Shown here: in pieces, positions 51,932-63,100 of the stretch
Numbering within the stretch: the first letter of the stretch is position 1
How the letters are laid out: the number at the start of each line of letters is the position of its first letter
Assembly (NCBI GenBank): GCA_902628815.1
Contig: CACOOK010000001.1
Location: forward strand, 123,733 to 187,732
From: an uncultured Pelagibacteraceae bacterium
Lineage (GTDB): Bacteria > Pseudomonadota > Alphaproteobacteria > Pelagibacterales > Pelagibacteraceae
Length of the DNA: 64,000 bases
Direction: 5' to 3'
Made by a program: the position numbers and the translations under genes
Notes under the pieces: generated by a model
Told to the model about the DNA's origin: nothing
Seen by the model: only the letters and a program-made list of their open reading frames with translations
Database searches by the model: none

Positions 51932-53131
51932 ATGTCTAAAGAAAAGTTTAATCGAAACAAACCACATTGTAATATTGGTACAATAGGTCATGTAGACCAC
52001 GGAAAAACAACTTTAACAGCCGCGATAACGAAAGTTTTATCTGAAGCAGGCGGCTCTAGCAGCGCAAACTTTGTAGCATATGATCAGATTGATAAAGCTC
52101 CAGAGGAAAAAGAGAGAGGAATTACTATTTCAACCGCTCACGTTGAATATGAAACAGAAAAAAGACACTATGCTCACGTAGATTGCCCAGGTCACGCCGA
52201 CTATGTAAAAAATATGATCACTGGCGCAGCGCAAATGGATGGAGCTATTTTAGTTGTAAACGCTGCAGACGGTCCAATGCCGCAAACTAGAGAACATATT
52301 CTTTTAGCCAGACAAGTAGGTGTTCCAGCGATTGTAGTATTCTTAAATAAAATTGATACAGTTAAAGATAAAGAACTTGTTGATTTAGTTGAAGAGGAAA
52401 TTCGAGAATTGTTAACTTCTTATAAATTTCCAGGAGATAAAATCCCGATAATTAAAGGATCTGCTTTGAATGCAGTAGAGGGAAAAGATGAAGCCACTGG
52501 AAAAAATGCAATAATGGAATTAATGAAAGCGGTAGATGAAACTATTCCGCAACCAGACAGACCTAAGGATAAACCTTTCTTAATGCCAGTTGAAGATGTT
52601 TTCTCAATTTCTGGTAGAGGTACAGTCGTGACAGGAAGAGTAGAGTCCGGGGTTATTAAAGTTGGAGAAGAAATTGAGATTGTTGGAATTAGAGATACAA
52701 AAAAGTCAGTTTGTACAGGAGTAGAAATGTTTAGAAAACTCTTGGATAGCGGTGAGGCTGGAGATAATATTGGTGCTCTTCTTAGAGGAGTAGAGAGAGA
52801 TGACGTTGAAAGAGGTCAAGTGCTTTGTAAACCAGGTTCCATCACTCCTCACACAGAGTTTGAGTGCCAGGCTTATATTTTGAAAAAAGAGGAAGGTGGA
52901 AGACATACACCTTTTTTTACTAAATATAGACCCCAATTTTATTTTAGAACTACAGACGTGACAGGAGAAGTAACTTTGCCATCCGGAACTGAAATGGTGA
53001 TGCCGGGCGATGATGGTAAGTTTTCTGTCAAACTAATTACTCCAATTGCAATGAGTGAAAATTTAAATTTCGCAATTAGAGAGGGTGGAAAAACAGTTGG
53101 AGCTGGAGTAGTTACTAAAATTATTAAATAA
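51932..53131 (+). CDS. tuf: Translation elongation factor Tu
   Basis: The GTPase that brings aminoacyl-tRNA to the ribosome. 399 residues: [13 protein letters not shown] (P-loop, 19-31), the switch region [28 protein letters not shown], then two beta-barrel domains. The sequence [19 protein letters not shown] is the alphaproteobacterial form. GTGAGG-type ribosome-binding site upstream; tRNA-Trp follows directly. Confidence 0.98.
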   Translation: MSKEKFNRNKPHCNIGTIGHVDHGKTTLTAAITKVLSEAGGSSSANFVAYDQIDKAPEEKERGITISTAHVEYETEKRHYAHVDCPGHADYVKNMITGAAQMDGAILVVNAADGPMPQTREHILLARQVGVPAIVVFLNKIDTVKDKELVDLVEEEIRELLTSYKFPGDKIPIIKGSALNAVEGKDEATGKNAIMELMKAVDETIPQPDRPKDKPFLMPVEDVFSISGRGTVVTGRVESGVIKVGEEIEIVGIRDTKKSVCTGVEMFRKLLDSGEAGDNIGALLRGVERDDVERGQVLCKPGSITPHTEFECQAYILKKEEGGRHTPFFTKYRPQFYFRTTDVTGEVTLPSGTEMVMPGDDGKFSVKLITPIAMSENLNFAIREGGKTVGAGVVTKIIK

Positions 53132-53137
53132 ACGCTT

Positions 53138-53213
53138 AGGAGCGTAGTTCAATTGGTAGAGCGCCGGTCTCCAAAACCGGAGGTTGTGGGTTCGAGTCCC
53201 TCCGCTCCTGCCA
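53138..53213 (+). tRNA. tRNA-Trp (anticodon CCA)
   Basis: A 76-base cloverleaf with encoded CCA. Acceptor AGGAGCG pairs with CGCTCCT; anticodon arm CCGGT/ACCGG with loop CTCCAAA (anticodon 53171-53173); T-arm GGGTTCGAGTCCC. Between tuf and secE, as is usual. Confidence 0.97.
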
Positions 53214-53226
53214 AAAAAATTATATT

Positions 53227-53418
53227 ATGAAAAACCCATTAAAATTTATCCAAGAAGTTAAGCAAGAAACTTTTCGAATAACCTGGCCAACAAAAAAAGA
53301 AACTATGATGGGCGCAGTGATGGTGTTCGCTCTTGCTAGTATAGCAGCAATTTTCTTCTTAATTATTGACCAAATTTTAAGATTTTTATTAAATATTTTA
53401 TTAACAATTAGTTTTTAA
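53227..53418 (+). CDS. secE: Preprotein translocase subunit SecE
   Basis: A 63-residue single-spanning SecE of the short type. An amphipathic segment with FIQEVKQETFRITWPTKKET precedes the transmembrane helix (about 32-58). It clamps SecY in the protein-export channel. Lies directly upstream of nusG (stop and ATG adjoining), the universal arrangement. Confidence 0.95.
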   Translation: MKNPLKFIQEVKQETFRITWPTKKETMMGAVMVFALASIAAIFFLIIDQILRFLLNILLTISF

Positions 53419-53943
53419 ATGAATTGGTACATCGTACAAGCATATTCGGGTTTTGAAAAGAAAGTAGTTGAAGCTATAAAAGAGGAATTAAAAAAATACA
53501 AACTTACTGATAATTTAGAAGAAATTTTAGTTCCTACTCATCAAGTTACAGAGGTTAAAAAGGGAAAGAGAACAAAAAAAGAAAAAAAATTTTTTCCTGG
53601 CTATGTTTTAATAAAAATAGAACTAACAAAGCAAATTTATCATTTAATTAAAAATTTACAAAAAGTAAGCGGTTTTTTGGGATCTTCAGATAAACCAACT
53701 CCTATTTCTGATAATGAAATTAAAAGAATACTTGGCCAAGTCTCTGAAAGTGCGGTAAATCAAAAAACTGGCCAAAGTTTTGAAATTGGTGAAAAAGTCA
53801 AGGTATGTGACGGTCCTTTTGCATCTTTTAATGGTTTAATTGAGGAAATTGACGAAGAAAAATCTAGACTTAAAGTCTCAGTTTCTATATTTGGTAGGGC
53901 TACACCAGTAGATTTAGAATTTAACCAGGTGGAAAAAAATTAA
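53419..53943 (+). CDS. nusG: Transcription elongation factor NusG
   Basis: A 174-residue protein with the NGN domain start MNWYIVQAYSGFEKKVVEAI, the GYVLIK segment that touches RNA polymerase, and a C-terminal KOW domain (EIGEKVKVCDGPFASFNGLIEEID). Couples transcription to translation or Rho termination. Adjoins rplK with no gap. Confidence 0.97.
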   Translation: MNWYIVQAYSGFEKKVVEAIKEELKKYKLTDNLEEILVPTHQVTEVKKGKRTKKEKKFFPGYVLIKIELTKQIYHLIKNLQKVSGFLGSSDKPTPISDNEIKRILGQVSESAVNQKTGQSFEIGEKVKVCDGPFASFNGLIEEIDEEKSRLKVSVSIFGRATPVDLEFNQVEKN

Positions 53944-54369
53944 ATGGCGAAAGAAATAACAGGTTACGTGAAATTACAAATAAAAGGTGGTCAAGCTAAT
54001 CCAGCACCTCCAGTTGGACCAGCTCTTGGACAAAGGGGAATTAATATTATGGAGTTTTGTAAAGCTTTTAATGAAAGAACAAAAGCTTTTATGGGAAAAC
54101 CAGTTCCAGTAGTAATAACGGTCTATAAAGATAAAAAATTTGATTTCATTATAAAATCTCCTCCAGCCTCACATTTTATTCGTGAGGCAGCTAAGTTAAA
54201 AAGCGGTTCGAGTGAGCCTGGCAGAGTTGTTGCTGGTTCTATCACAATGAAACAAGCTGAGGCAATAGCAAAAGAAAAAATGAAAGATTTAAATGCATTT
54301 GATTTAAAAGAAGCTACTAAAATAATATGTGGATCAGCGAGATCTATGGGAATTGAGGTTAAAGAGTAA
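53944..54369 (+). CDS. rplK: 50S ribosomal protein L11
   Basis: A 141-residue protein binding the GTPase centre of 23S r[38 protein letters not shown] at the N-terminus, [11 protein letters not shown] in the middle and the C-terminal [11 protein letters not shown]. Starts directly after the nusG stop, so no separate L11 leader exists. Confidence 0.97.
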   Translation: MAKEITGYVKLQIKGGQANPAPPVGPALGQRGINIMEFCKAFNERTKAFMGKPVPVVITVYKDKKFDFIIKSPPASHFIREAAKLKSGSSEPGRVVAGSITMKQAEAIAKEKMKDLNAFDLKEATKIICGSARSMGIEVKE

Positions 54370-54370
54370 A

Positions 54371-55057
54371 ATGAAAAAAAGATCTAAAAGATACACTTCA
54401 ATTATTAGTAGTAAAGTTAAAGACAGAAAGCTCAAGATAGATGAGATTTTAGAACTAATTAAAAAAAACTCTAATGCAAAATTTGACGAGTCTGTTGATG
54501 TATGTCTGAGAATTAATCTTAAACAAACTAAAGGTGGTGACTTTAGTCTAAGAACAGTAGTTAAATTACCAAATGGATCAGGTAAAAAAGAGAAGATTGC
54601 GGTTCTTTGCGATGCGGATAAAATTAGTGAAGCGAAGAAAAGTGGAGCTGAAATTGTCGGCTCAGAGGACTTATTAGAAAGTATAGCGTCTGGAAAAATC
54701 AACTTTACAAAATTAATTTGCACACCGTCAATGATGGGTAAAGTTGGTAAGTATGGAAAAGTTTTAGGTCCAAAAGGATTAATGCCTAACCCAAAACTTG
54801 GAACGGTTTCTAATGAGGTTTCTAAGGCTGTAAATGATATGAAAAATGGTTTAGTCGAAATAAGAAATGATAAAGATGGTAATCTAGCATCCTCGATAGG
54901 AAGAAAAAGTTTTTCTGCCGATAAACTAAAAGAAAATTTTAATTATTTTATTGAAAGTGTAAAAAAAGAAAAACCTGACGCCATGAAAGGTGAACTAATA
55001 AAAAATATTTTCATTACTTCCACCATGGGTATCTCATATAAAATAGGAGCTAAATAA
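54371..55057 (+). CDS. rplA: 50S ribosomal protein L1
   Basis: A 228-residue ribosomal protein of the L1 stalk: ELIKKNSNAKFDESVDVCLRIN, CTPSMMGKVGKYGKVLGPKGLMPNPKLGTV (the central signature) and ISYKIG at the end. I start it at the ATG at 54371, one base after the rplK stop; the frame stays open upstream but that sequence belongs to rplK. Confidence 0.96.
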   Translation: MKKRSKRYTSIISSKVKDRKLKIDEILELIKKNSNAKFDESVDVCLRINLKQTKGGDFSLRTVVKLPNGSGKKEKIAVLCDADKISEAKKSGAEIVGSEDLLESIASGKINFTKLICTPSMMGKVGKYGKVLGPKGLMPNPKLGTVSNEVSKAVNDMKNGLVEIRNDKDGNLASSIGRKSFSADKLKENFNYFIESVKKEKPDAMKGELIKNIFITSTMGISYKIGAK

Positions 55058-55061
55058 TATT

Positions 55062-55574
55062 ATGATGAGCAAGGAAGCAAAAAAAAATTACGTAGAGGAA
55101 ATGAAGAAAAATTTCTCTGACAATGAGTCTGTTATGATTGCTCAGTATCAAGGATTAAACGTTAATGAACTAGACTCACTCAGAAAGGAATTAAGAGAAA
55201 AAGGTATTATTTTCAAAATTACTAAAAATAGAATTACAAAAATAGCCTTAAAGGAAACACAAAAAAAGGATTTGGAGAAATATTTTACAGGACCAACGGC
55301 GGCTGCGATATCATCAGATCCTATATCTTCAGCAAAAATTTTGACAAAATTTTCTAAAATTAATAAAAAACTTAAAATTATTGCCGGTTTTATGGATGGA
55401 AAAGTTTTGGATGAAAAAGAGGTGTCCATTATAGCCACACTACCTTCATTAGAGGAGGCAAGAGCCAAAATTGTGGGTATTTTGGCCTCACCAGCTCAAA
55501 AATTAGTAAGTATTTTACTTGCACCTGGCTCAAAAATTGCTAATTTAGCGCGCGCAAAGAGTTTAAAAAAATAA
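55062..55574 (+). CDS. rplJ: 50S ribosomal protein L10
   Basis: A 170-residue protein that anchors L7/L12 dimers: KKNYVEEMKKNF, IAQYQGLNVNELDSLRKELR, GPTAAAIS and a long C-terminal helix ending IANLARAKSLKK. Two consecutive ATGs (55062 and 55065) are possible; both are within 8 bases of the rplA stop, leaving no room for an L10-L12 binding leader. Confidence 0.95.
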   Translation: MMSKEAKKNYVEEMKKNFSDNESVMIAQYQGLNVNELDSLRKELREKGIIFKITKNRITKIALKETQKKDLEKYFTGPTAAAISSDPISSAKILTKFSKINKKLKIIAGFMDGKVLDEKEVSIIATLPSLEEARAKIVGILASPAQKLVSILLAPGSKIANLARAKSLKK

Positions 55575-55589
55575 TTCATAGGACTAACA

Positions 55590-55961
55590 ATGGCAGATTT
55601 AAATAAGATAATAGATGAACTTTCTACTTTAACAGTTGTCGAAGCAGCAGAGCTTTCTAAACAACTTGAGGAAAAATGGGGAGTCACCGCAGCAGCTCCA
55701 GTAGCAGCTGCACCAGCAGGAGGGGCAGCAGCTCCAGCCGGAGAGGAAAAATCTGAGTTTTCGCTTTTCTTGGCATCAGCAGGAGATAAAAAAATTAACG
55801 TGATTAAAGAAGTTAGAGCTATAACTGGTTTAGGTTTAAAAGAAGCAAAAGATTTAGTTGAGGGAGCACCTAAAGAAATTAAAGGTGGTGTCGCTAAAAA
55901 AGATGCTGATGAATTTAAGAAAAAACTTGAGGCAGCTGGGGCTAAAGTAGAATTAAAGTAA
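55590..55961 (+). CDS. rplL: 50S ribosomal protein L7/L12
   Basis: A 123-residue stalk protein: N-terminal dimer helix [21 protein letters not shown], an alanine/proline-rich hinge ([16 protein letters not shown], about 36-51) and the factor-binding C-terminal domain [27 protein letters not shown]. The GGA-type ribosome-binding site is in the 15-base gap after rplJ. Confidence 0.97.
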   Translation: MADLNKIIDELSTLTVVEAAELSKQLEEKWGVTAAAPVAAAPAGGAAAPAGEEKSEFSLFLASAGDKKINVIKEVRAITGLGLKEAKDLVEGAPKEIKGGVAKKDADEFKKKLEAAGAKVELK

Positions 55962-55984
55962 ACAAAATTAGAGACCACAATTTG

Positions 55985-56004
55985 TTGCTGGGTAATACCT
56001 GCAA
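55985..56004 (+). promoter_or_regulatory. Imperfect hairpin in the rplL-rpoB gap
   Basis: TTGC and GCAA (55985-55988, 56001-56004) enclose a second short GG/CC pairing. It sits where bacteria often carry an attenuator or RNase III site that lowers rpoBC relative to ribosomal genes. The stem is short and no T-run follows, so the call is weak. Confidence 0.3.
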
Positions 56005-56022
56005 TGGATTAATATATATTTA

Positions 56023-59000
56023 ATGCAATTATCTTTTACTCAAAAGAAAAATATTAGAAAAAATTTTGGTAAATTAGCTGAAGGTCTATCTATTCCTAAT
56101 CTTATAGAAGTACAAAAAAATTCTTATAATGAGTTTTTAAAATCAAAATCGTTAACGGATCAGTTGAATGAACTTTCCAAAGGAATTGACAAAGTATTTA
56201 AGAGTATATTTCCCATAGATGATGGCAATGACAAAGCAACTTTAGAATATGTTTCATATAAATTAGAAAAACCAAAATTCGATGTAATTGAATGTAAACA
56301 AAGAAGTTTATCTTATTCGGCTGCTTTAAAAGCTATTCTCAGGCTTGTAGTTTACGATATTGATGCAGAAAATAATACGAAGCAAATTCTATCAGCAAAA
56401 GAGCAGGAGGTATTTATTGGAGACCTGCCTTTGATGACACCGAGCGCGACTTTCATAACTAACGGTGTAGAGAGAGTAGTAGTAAATCAAATGCACCGAA
56501 GCCCAGGCGTCTTTTTTGATCATGATAAAGGAAAAACTCATGCGAGTGGTAAATTACTTTTTAACTGCAGGATAATTCCAAGTCGAGGATCTTGGTTAGA
56601 TTTTGAATTTGATCCAAAAGATATTTTATATTTTAGAATTGACAGAAAAAAGAAATTACCGATTACTACGATTTTATTAGCGCTAGGTTTTAATAAAACA
56701 AAAATAATAGAAACTTTTTATAGCACTAGCAAATATGTTTATAATGTGGAAAGTAAGACATGGACAACAAGTTTTAATCCTGAAAATTACAAAAGACCCA
56801 TAAAACTATCCTATGATTTAATTGATGCAAAAAATAATAAAAAAGTCTTATCGAAAGGTGAACGACTAAATTTAATAATAGCTAAAAAACTTCAAGAAAA
56901 AGGTTTAGTCTCATTATCTATTTCAAACGATCAATTAGTAGGAAACTATTTATCAAAAGATATAAAAGGCAAAGATGGAGACATAATTGTAGGTTCTGGA
57001 TATGATATTACAGAGGAGCAACTTGAAAAAGTTATTAATCAAAATGTAAAAGATTTACAAATAGTTAATATTGATCCAATTAATAAAGGACCTTATATTT
57101 TAGAAACATTAAAAATCGATAAAAATTCATCTAAAGCTGATGCTTTAAGTGATATTTATAAAGTTTTAAGACCAGGAGAAGCACCTTCAGTTGAAATAGC
57201 AGATGAAATTTTTAATAATCTTTACTTTAAAAAAGAAAGATATGACCTATCAGAAGTTGGAAGAGTAAAACTAAATTCAAAACTAAACTTAAATACAAAC
57301 TCAAAAAAAACTGTATTAGAGACCAATGATATAACTTCAATTATAAAATTTATGTTAGATCTAAGAGACGGAAAAGGAGATGTTGATGATATCGATCATC
57401 TCGGGAACAGAAGAGTAAGATCTGTAGGCGAATTAGTTGAAAATCAATTTAGAATAGGTCTATTACGTATGGAAAGAACGGTCAAAGAAAAAATGTCAAC
57501 TTTTTTAGAAATAGAGTCTGCAATGCCACAAGATTTAATTAATGCTAAACCAATAACAACTTCACTTAAAGATTTTTTTGCTACATCTCAACTTTCTCAA
57601 TTCATGGATCAAACAAATCCTCTATCAGAAATTACTCATAAAAGACGAATATCTGCTTTAGGTCCTGGTGGATTAACAAGAGAAAGAGCCGGATTTGAAG
57701 TGAGAGATGTTCATCCCACTCATTATGGTAGAATTTGTCCAATAGAAACACCTGAAGGTCCAAATATTGGTTTAATTAATAGTTTAGCAACATACTGTAG
57801 GGTAAACAAATTTGGTTATATTGAAAGCCCTTATAAAAAAGTTTTAAATGGCAAAGTTACCTCAGAAATAAAATATTTATCTGCCATTGAAGAAGAAAAA
57901 TTTACAATTGCTCAAGCAAATTCCAAAATTAATAAAGATGGATACTTCGTAGAAGAATTAATTCCTTGCAGAAAAAATCTTAACTTTGAATTATCTAACA
58001 AAGAAAATATAGACTATGTTGATGTTTCTCCTAAACAATTAGTATCTGTTGCAGCTGCTTTAATACCTTTTTTAGAAAATGATGACGCTAACCGTGCTTT
58101 AATGGGCTCTAATATGATGAGACAAGCAGTGCCTTTATTGAAGCCGGAGTCTCCATTGGTTGGAACTGGTATAGAGTCTGACGTAGCTTTGGATTCAGGA
58201 GTAACAATCGTGGCAAAAAGAAATGGCGTTGTAGACAAGATTGATGGTAAACGTATCGTTGTAAAAGTAACGGATGTTACTGATTTATCTCAATCAGCTG
58301 TAGATATTTATAATTTATCTAAATTTCAAAGGTCAAATCAGAACACGTGTATAAATCAAAAACCATTAGTTAAAGTTGGCGATAAAATCAAAAAGGGCGA
58401 TATAATTGCGGATGGACCAGCAACAAAATTAGGAGAGCTAGCGCTCGGTAAAAATGTTACGGTAGCTTTTATGCCGTGGCAGGGCTATAACTTCGAGGAC
58501 TCAATTTTAATATCTGAAAGATGTGTAACTGATGATGTTTTTACGTCTGTTCATATTGAAGAGTACGAGTCAATGGCTAGAGACACAAAATTAGGCGCTG
58601 AAGAAATTACAAGAGACATCCCAAATGTAAGCGAGGAAAGCCTTAGAAATTTAGACGAGTCGGGTATAGTTTATGTTGGAGCCGAAGTTAAACCTGGAGA
58701 TATTTTAGTTGGTAAAGTTACTCCAAAAAGCGAAACATCTTCTAGCCCTGAAGAAAAGTTACTAAGATCTATATTTGGAGAAAAAGCCACAGACGTCAGG
58801 GACTCTTCTTTAAAATTACCATCAGGTAGTACTGGAGTAGTCATCGACGTTAGAGTTTTTAACAGGCACGGTATTGAGAAAGACGAAAGATCTATAGCCA
58901 TTGAAAGAGCAGAGATAGAGTCGGTACAAGAAGACAAAAAAGTTGAAGAGGAAATTCTAAATAGAAACATTAAGCTTAGAGCTATAGATTTATTGAACGG

Positions 59001-60114
59001 TCAAAGTATATCTAAACAATTTAAAAATCTTAAGCCCGGAACAACATTAAATAAAAATGATTTTGAAAACTTAGCTTTAAAAGATTTTTGGAAATTTCAA
59101 TTGCAAAAAGAGGAAATAAATAACAACTTGGAAAAATTAAAAAATCAATTTGATAACGCTGCAGAGGATATTAAAGCTAGATTTGATGATAAAGTATCTA
59201 AAATACAACAAGGTGACGACCTACTACCAACTGTAATGAAAGTTGTAAAAGTTTTTGTAGCTGTAAAAAGAAGATTAATGCCAGGCGATAAAATGGCAGG
59301 AAGACATGGCAATAAAGGCGTAGTAAGCAAAATCGTTCCTGTGGAGGATATGCCTTATATGGAGAATGGAAAGCCCGTTGATATAGTTTTAAATCCTTTG
59401 GGAGTTCCAAGTCGAATGAATGTTGGTCAAATCTTGGAGACACATCTTGGGTGGTCTTGTTCAGAATTAGGTGATCAAATTAAACAATATCAAAAAAGTT
59501 TTGAACAAAATATAGAAAAAATTAAAAAGAAACTCAGAGAAATATATGGTGATAATGTCTATGATAATGTTGTTAGCAAACTATCTAATAAAGAAATTAT
59601 TGAGTTAGTAGAAAACATTTCAAATGGTGTTCCAATCGCAACACCTGTATTTGATGGAGCTAGCACTAAAGATATTACCGAAATGTTAAATTTAGCCGAA
59701 CTACCTAATTCAGGTCAAACAAATCTTTGGAACGGTCAAACCGGGGAGCGGTTTGACAGGCCAGTTACAGTTGGCATAATATATATGTTAAAGCTGAACC
59801 ATCTTGTAGAAGATAAAATTCATGCAAGATCTACCGGACCTTATAGTTTAGTGACACAACAACCTTTAGGAGGTAAAGCGCAGCTTGGTGGGCAAAGATT
59901 TGGAGAAATGGAAGTCTGGGCTTTAGAGGCATATGGGGCTTCTTATACCTTACAAGAAATATTAACAGTAAAATCTGATGATGTTGCAGGTAGAACAAAA
60001 GTCTACGAGACTATAGTTAAAGGTAATAATAATTTTGAGTCAGGGGTTCCAGAATCTTTTAACGTTTTAGTAAAAGAAATAAGAGCTCTAGGATTAAATA
60101 TCGAATTAAACTAA
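56023..60114 (+). CDS. rpoB: DNA-directed RNA polymerase beta subunit
   Basis: 1363 residues, a normal alphaproteobacterial length. N-terminal [27 protein letters not shown], the rifampicin region [30 protein letters not shown], and the catalytic/clamp segments [28 protein letters not shown] and [24 protein letters not shown] are intact. The rifampicin-region residues look wild-type (sensitive form). rpoC follows after two bases. Confidence 0.98.
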   Translation: MQLSFTQKKNIRKNFGKLAEGLSIPNLIEVQKNSYNEFLKSKSLTDQLNELSKGIDKVFKSIFPIDDGNDKATLEYVSYKLEKPKFDVIECKQRSLSYSAALKAILRLVVYDIDAENNTKQILSAKEQEVFIGDLPLMTPSATFITNGVERVVVNQMHRSPGVFFDHDKGKTHASGKLLFNCRIIPSRGSWLDFEFDPKDILYFRIDRKKKLPITTILLALGFNKTKIIETFYSTSKYVYNVESKTWTTSFNPENYKRPIKLSYDLIDAKNNKKVLSKGERLNLIIAKKLQEKGLVSLSISNDQLVGNYLSKDIKGKDGDIIVGSGYDITEEQLEKVINQNVKDLQIVNIDPINKGPYILETLKIDKNSSKADALSDIYKVLRPGEAPSVEIADEIFNNLYFKKERYDLSEVGRVKLNSKLNLNTNSKKTVLETNDITSIIKFMLDLRDGKGDVDDIDHLGNRRVRSVGELVENQFRIGLLRMERTVKEKMSTFLEIESAMPQDLINAKPITTSLKDFFATSQLSQFMDQTNPLSEITHKRRISALGPGGLTRERAGFEVRDVHPTHYGRICPIETPEGPNIGLINSLATYCRVNKFGYIESPYKKVLNGKVTSEIKYLSAIEEEKFTIAQANSKINKDGYFVEELIPCRKNLNFELSNKENIDYVDVSPKQLVSVAAALIPFLENDDANRALMGSNMMRQAVPLLKPESPLVGTGIESDVALDSGVTIVAKRNGVVDKIDGKRIVVKVTDVTDLSQSAVDIYNLSKFQRSNQNTCINQKPLVKVGDKIKKGDIIADGPATKLGELALGKNVTVAFMPWQGYNFEDSILISERCVTDDVFTSVHIEEYESMARDTKLGAEEITRDIPNVSEESLRNLDESGIVYVGAEVKPGDILVGKVTPKSETSSSPEEKLLRSIFGEKATDVRDSSLKLPSGSTGVVIDVRVFNRHGIEKDERSIAIERAEIESVQEDKKVEEEILNRNIKLRAIDLLNGQSISKQFKNLKPGTTLNKNDFENLALKDFWKFQLQKEEINNNLEKLKNQFDNAAEDIKARFDDKVSKIQQGDDLLPTVMKVVKVFVAVKRRLMPGDKMAGRHGNKGVVSKIVPVEDMPYMENGKPVDIVLNPLGVPSRMNVGQILETHLGWSCSELGDQIKQYQKSFEQNIEKIKKKLREIYGDNVYDNVVSKLSNKEIIELVENISNGVPIATPVFDGASTKDITEMLNLAELPNSGQTNLWNGQTGERFDRPVTVGIIYMLKLNHLVEDKIHARSTGPYSLVTQQPLGGKAQLGGQRFGEMEVWALEAYGASYTLQEILTVKSDDVAGRTKVYETIVKGNNNFESGVPESFNVLVKEIRALGLNIELN

Positions 60115-60116
60115 TT

Positions 60117-63100
60117 ATGGAAAAGAACTTATCCAAAAATTTTGAAAATCAGAGTGTTATTCAAGAAACTAACTTTGATAGTATAAAAATTACACTTGCT
60201 AGTCCTGAAAAAATCAAATCTTGGTCTTATGGTGAAATTAAGAAACCGGAAACAATAAATTATAGAACGTTTAGACCAGAAAAAGATGGTTTATTCTGTT
60301 CAAGAATATTTGGGCCAGTTAAGGATTATGAATGTTTATGCGGTAAATATAAGAGAATGAAATTTAGAGGAATTATATGTGAGAAATGTGGTGTTGAGGT
60401 GACCAAATCAAATGTAAGGAGAGAAAGAATGGGTCATATCGATCTAGCTTGTCCTGTCGCTCACATTTGGTTTTTAAAATCTTTACCAAGTAGAATTGCC
60501 TTGTCAATTGACATGAAGTTAAAAGAGGTAGAAAAAGTTTTATATTTTGAAAGTTTTATCATTATTGAGCCAGGATTAACTACACTAAAAAAAGGTCAAT
60601 TAATATCTGAAGAGGCATTATTAAAAGCACAGGAGGAATTTGGAGAAGACGCTTTTACAGCAGGTATAGGTGCCGAAGCTGTGAGAGAAATTCTTTTAAG
60701 TCTAGATCTTAAAAAAGAACAGAAAAAATTAAGAGAAGCACTTAAAGAAATTAAATCAAAAGTTACTGAAGAAAGAACTATTAAAAGGTTAAAACTTATA
60801 GAATCATTTATAGCATCAGGAAACAAACCTGAGTGGATGATATTGACTTCTGTACCAGTTATACCGCCAGAATTAAGACCATTAGTTCCGTTAGATGGCG
60901 GAAGATTTGCTACATCAGATTTAAATGATTTGTATAGAAGAGTTATAAATAGAAATAACCGATTAAAAAGACTTTTGGATTTAAAAGCACCTGACATAAT
61001 TGTAAGAAATGAGAAACGTATGTTGCAAGAGTCTGTAGACGCTTTGTTCGATAATGGTAGACGAGGAAGGGTGATTACTGGTACTGGCAAAAGACCCCTT
61101 AAATCATTGGCAGAGATGCTTAAAGGAAAACAGGGTAGGTTCAGACAAAATTTACTTGGTAAAAGAGTAGATTACTCTGGAAGATCAGTAATTGTTGTCG
61201 GCCCGGAATTAAAATTACATCAATGCGGATTACCAAAAAAAATGGCTTTAGAATTATTCAAGCCTTTTTTATATGCAAGATTAGATAAGCTTGGTTTAGC
61301 CACAACTATAAAACAAGCCAAGAGATTAGTCGAAAAAGAAAAAAGTGAGGTTTGGGACTCTTTAGAGCATATTATTAGAGAACATCCAATTCTACTAAAC
61401 CGTGCTCCTACTTTACATAGATTGGGCGTCCAAGCTTTTGAGGCAAAATTAATTGAGGGAAACGCTATTGAACTTCATCCTTTAGTATGTGCAGCTTTTA
61501 ACGCGGATTTCGATGGAGACCAAATGGCAGTACATATTCCTCTAAGTTTAGAAGCTCAACTAGAAGCAAGAGTTTTAATGATGTCCACAAATAATATATT
61601 AAGTCCATCAAACGGGAAACCTATTATTGTTCCTAGTCAGGATATTGTTTTAGGTATTTATTACTTATCACAAGCTACAGAAGATAGTGATAAAAAACCT
61701 AAAGGAATATTTTCTACAGTAGAAGAAATTGAACATGCATTGGAAAACAAATCAATCAGTTTACATTCAAAAATTATTTCTACATTTAAAACATTAGATG
61801 CTAAGGGTGATATTAATTATGAAAAACATACAAGCACCGCTGGAAGATTTCTGCTTGCTAACCTTTTACCTCTAAATAAAAATATTGATTTTAGTCTTGT
61901 TAATAAATTATTGACAAAAAAAAATGTTTCTGAAGTTATAGACACAATTTTCAGATATTGCGGTCAAAAAGAAACAGTTATATTTTGTGATAGGATTAAA
62001 TCTTTAGGTTTTAAACATGCATTCAAAGCTGGAATTTCTTTCGGTAAAGATGATTTACTAATACCCAAAACAAAAGAAAATTTGATTAACAGCACAAAAA
62101 AACAAATCGAGGAATATGAAAAACAATATTCTGATGGTTTAATTACTAGAGGAGAAAAATATAACAAAGTCGTGGATGTTTGGTCTAAATGCACTGATAC
62201 AGTGGCTAATGAAATGATGAAAGAAATTTCATCCGCTGAAAAGGTCTACGATAATGATAGAATAGAGACTAACTCCGTCTATATGATGGCTGATTCTGGA
62301 GCCAGAGGTTCTCAAGCACAAATGAAACAATTAGCAGGTATGAGGGGATTAATAGCTAAACCCTCTGGAGAAATAATAGAAACACCAATAATATCAAATT
62401 TTAAAGAAGGGCTATCGGTACTCGAGTACTTTAACTCTACTCACGGAGCAAGAAAAGGACTAGCTGATACTGCACTTAAAACTGCTAACTCAGGTTACTT
62501 AACCAGAAGATTATGCGACGTTGCTCAAGATGTGCAAATTACAAAATCTGAGTGCGATCCAAAGAAAAGATCCTCTGTAAATATTTCTGAAATAATAGAG
62601 GGCGGAAATATTCTAGTAAGTTTATCTGAAAGAGTTCTAGGAAGAGTTATAGCTGAAGATATAAAAAATCCAGTTACAGGAGAAATTATTATAAAAAAAA
62701 ATAAGTTGATTGATGAATTTGACTGTGAAAAAATTGATGCAGCAGGAGTTAAATCTGTAAATGTTTACTCAGTAATTACTTGCGCTTCAACTAAAGGTGT
62801 TTGTCAAATTTGTTATGGTAGAGATTTAGCGAGAGGAAAATTAGTAAATGTTGGCGAAGCAGTTGGAATGATTGCAGCTCAATCAATAGGTGAGCCTGGG
62901 ACACAATTAACTATGCGTACATTTCACGTTGGAGGTACTGCTCAAATTAAAGAGGAGTCACAAATTATTTCACAAACAAAAGGAAAATTGAAAATTATAA
63001 ATAAAAACCTGATAGAGGACTCCAAAAAAAATATTATTGTGATGGGACGAAATACACAACTAAGTATAGAAGATGAAAACGGTAGACAATTAGCAATTTA

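Noticed and set aside
55496..55978. 160-codon minus-strand open frame across rplJ-rplL
   Set aside because: It is the complement of highly conserved ribosomal genes and its Ala/Ser-rich product mirrors the L7/L12 hinge.
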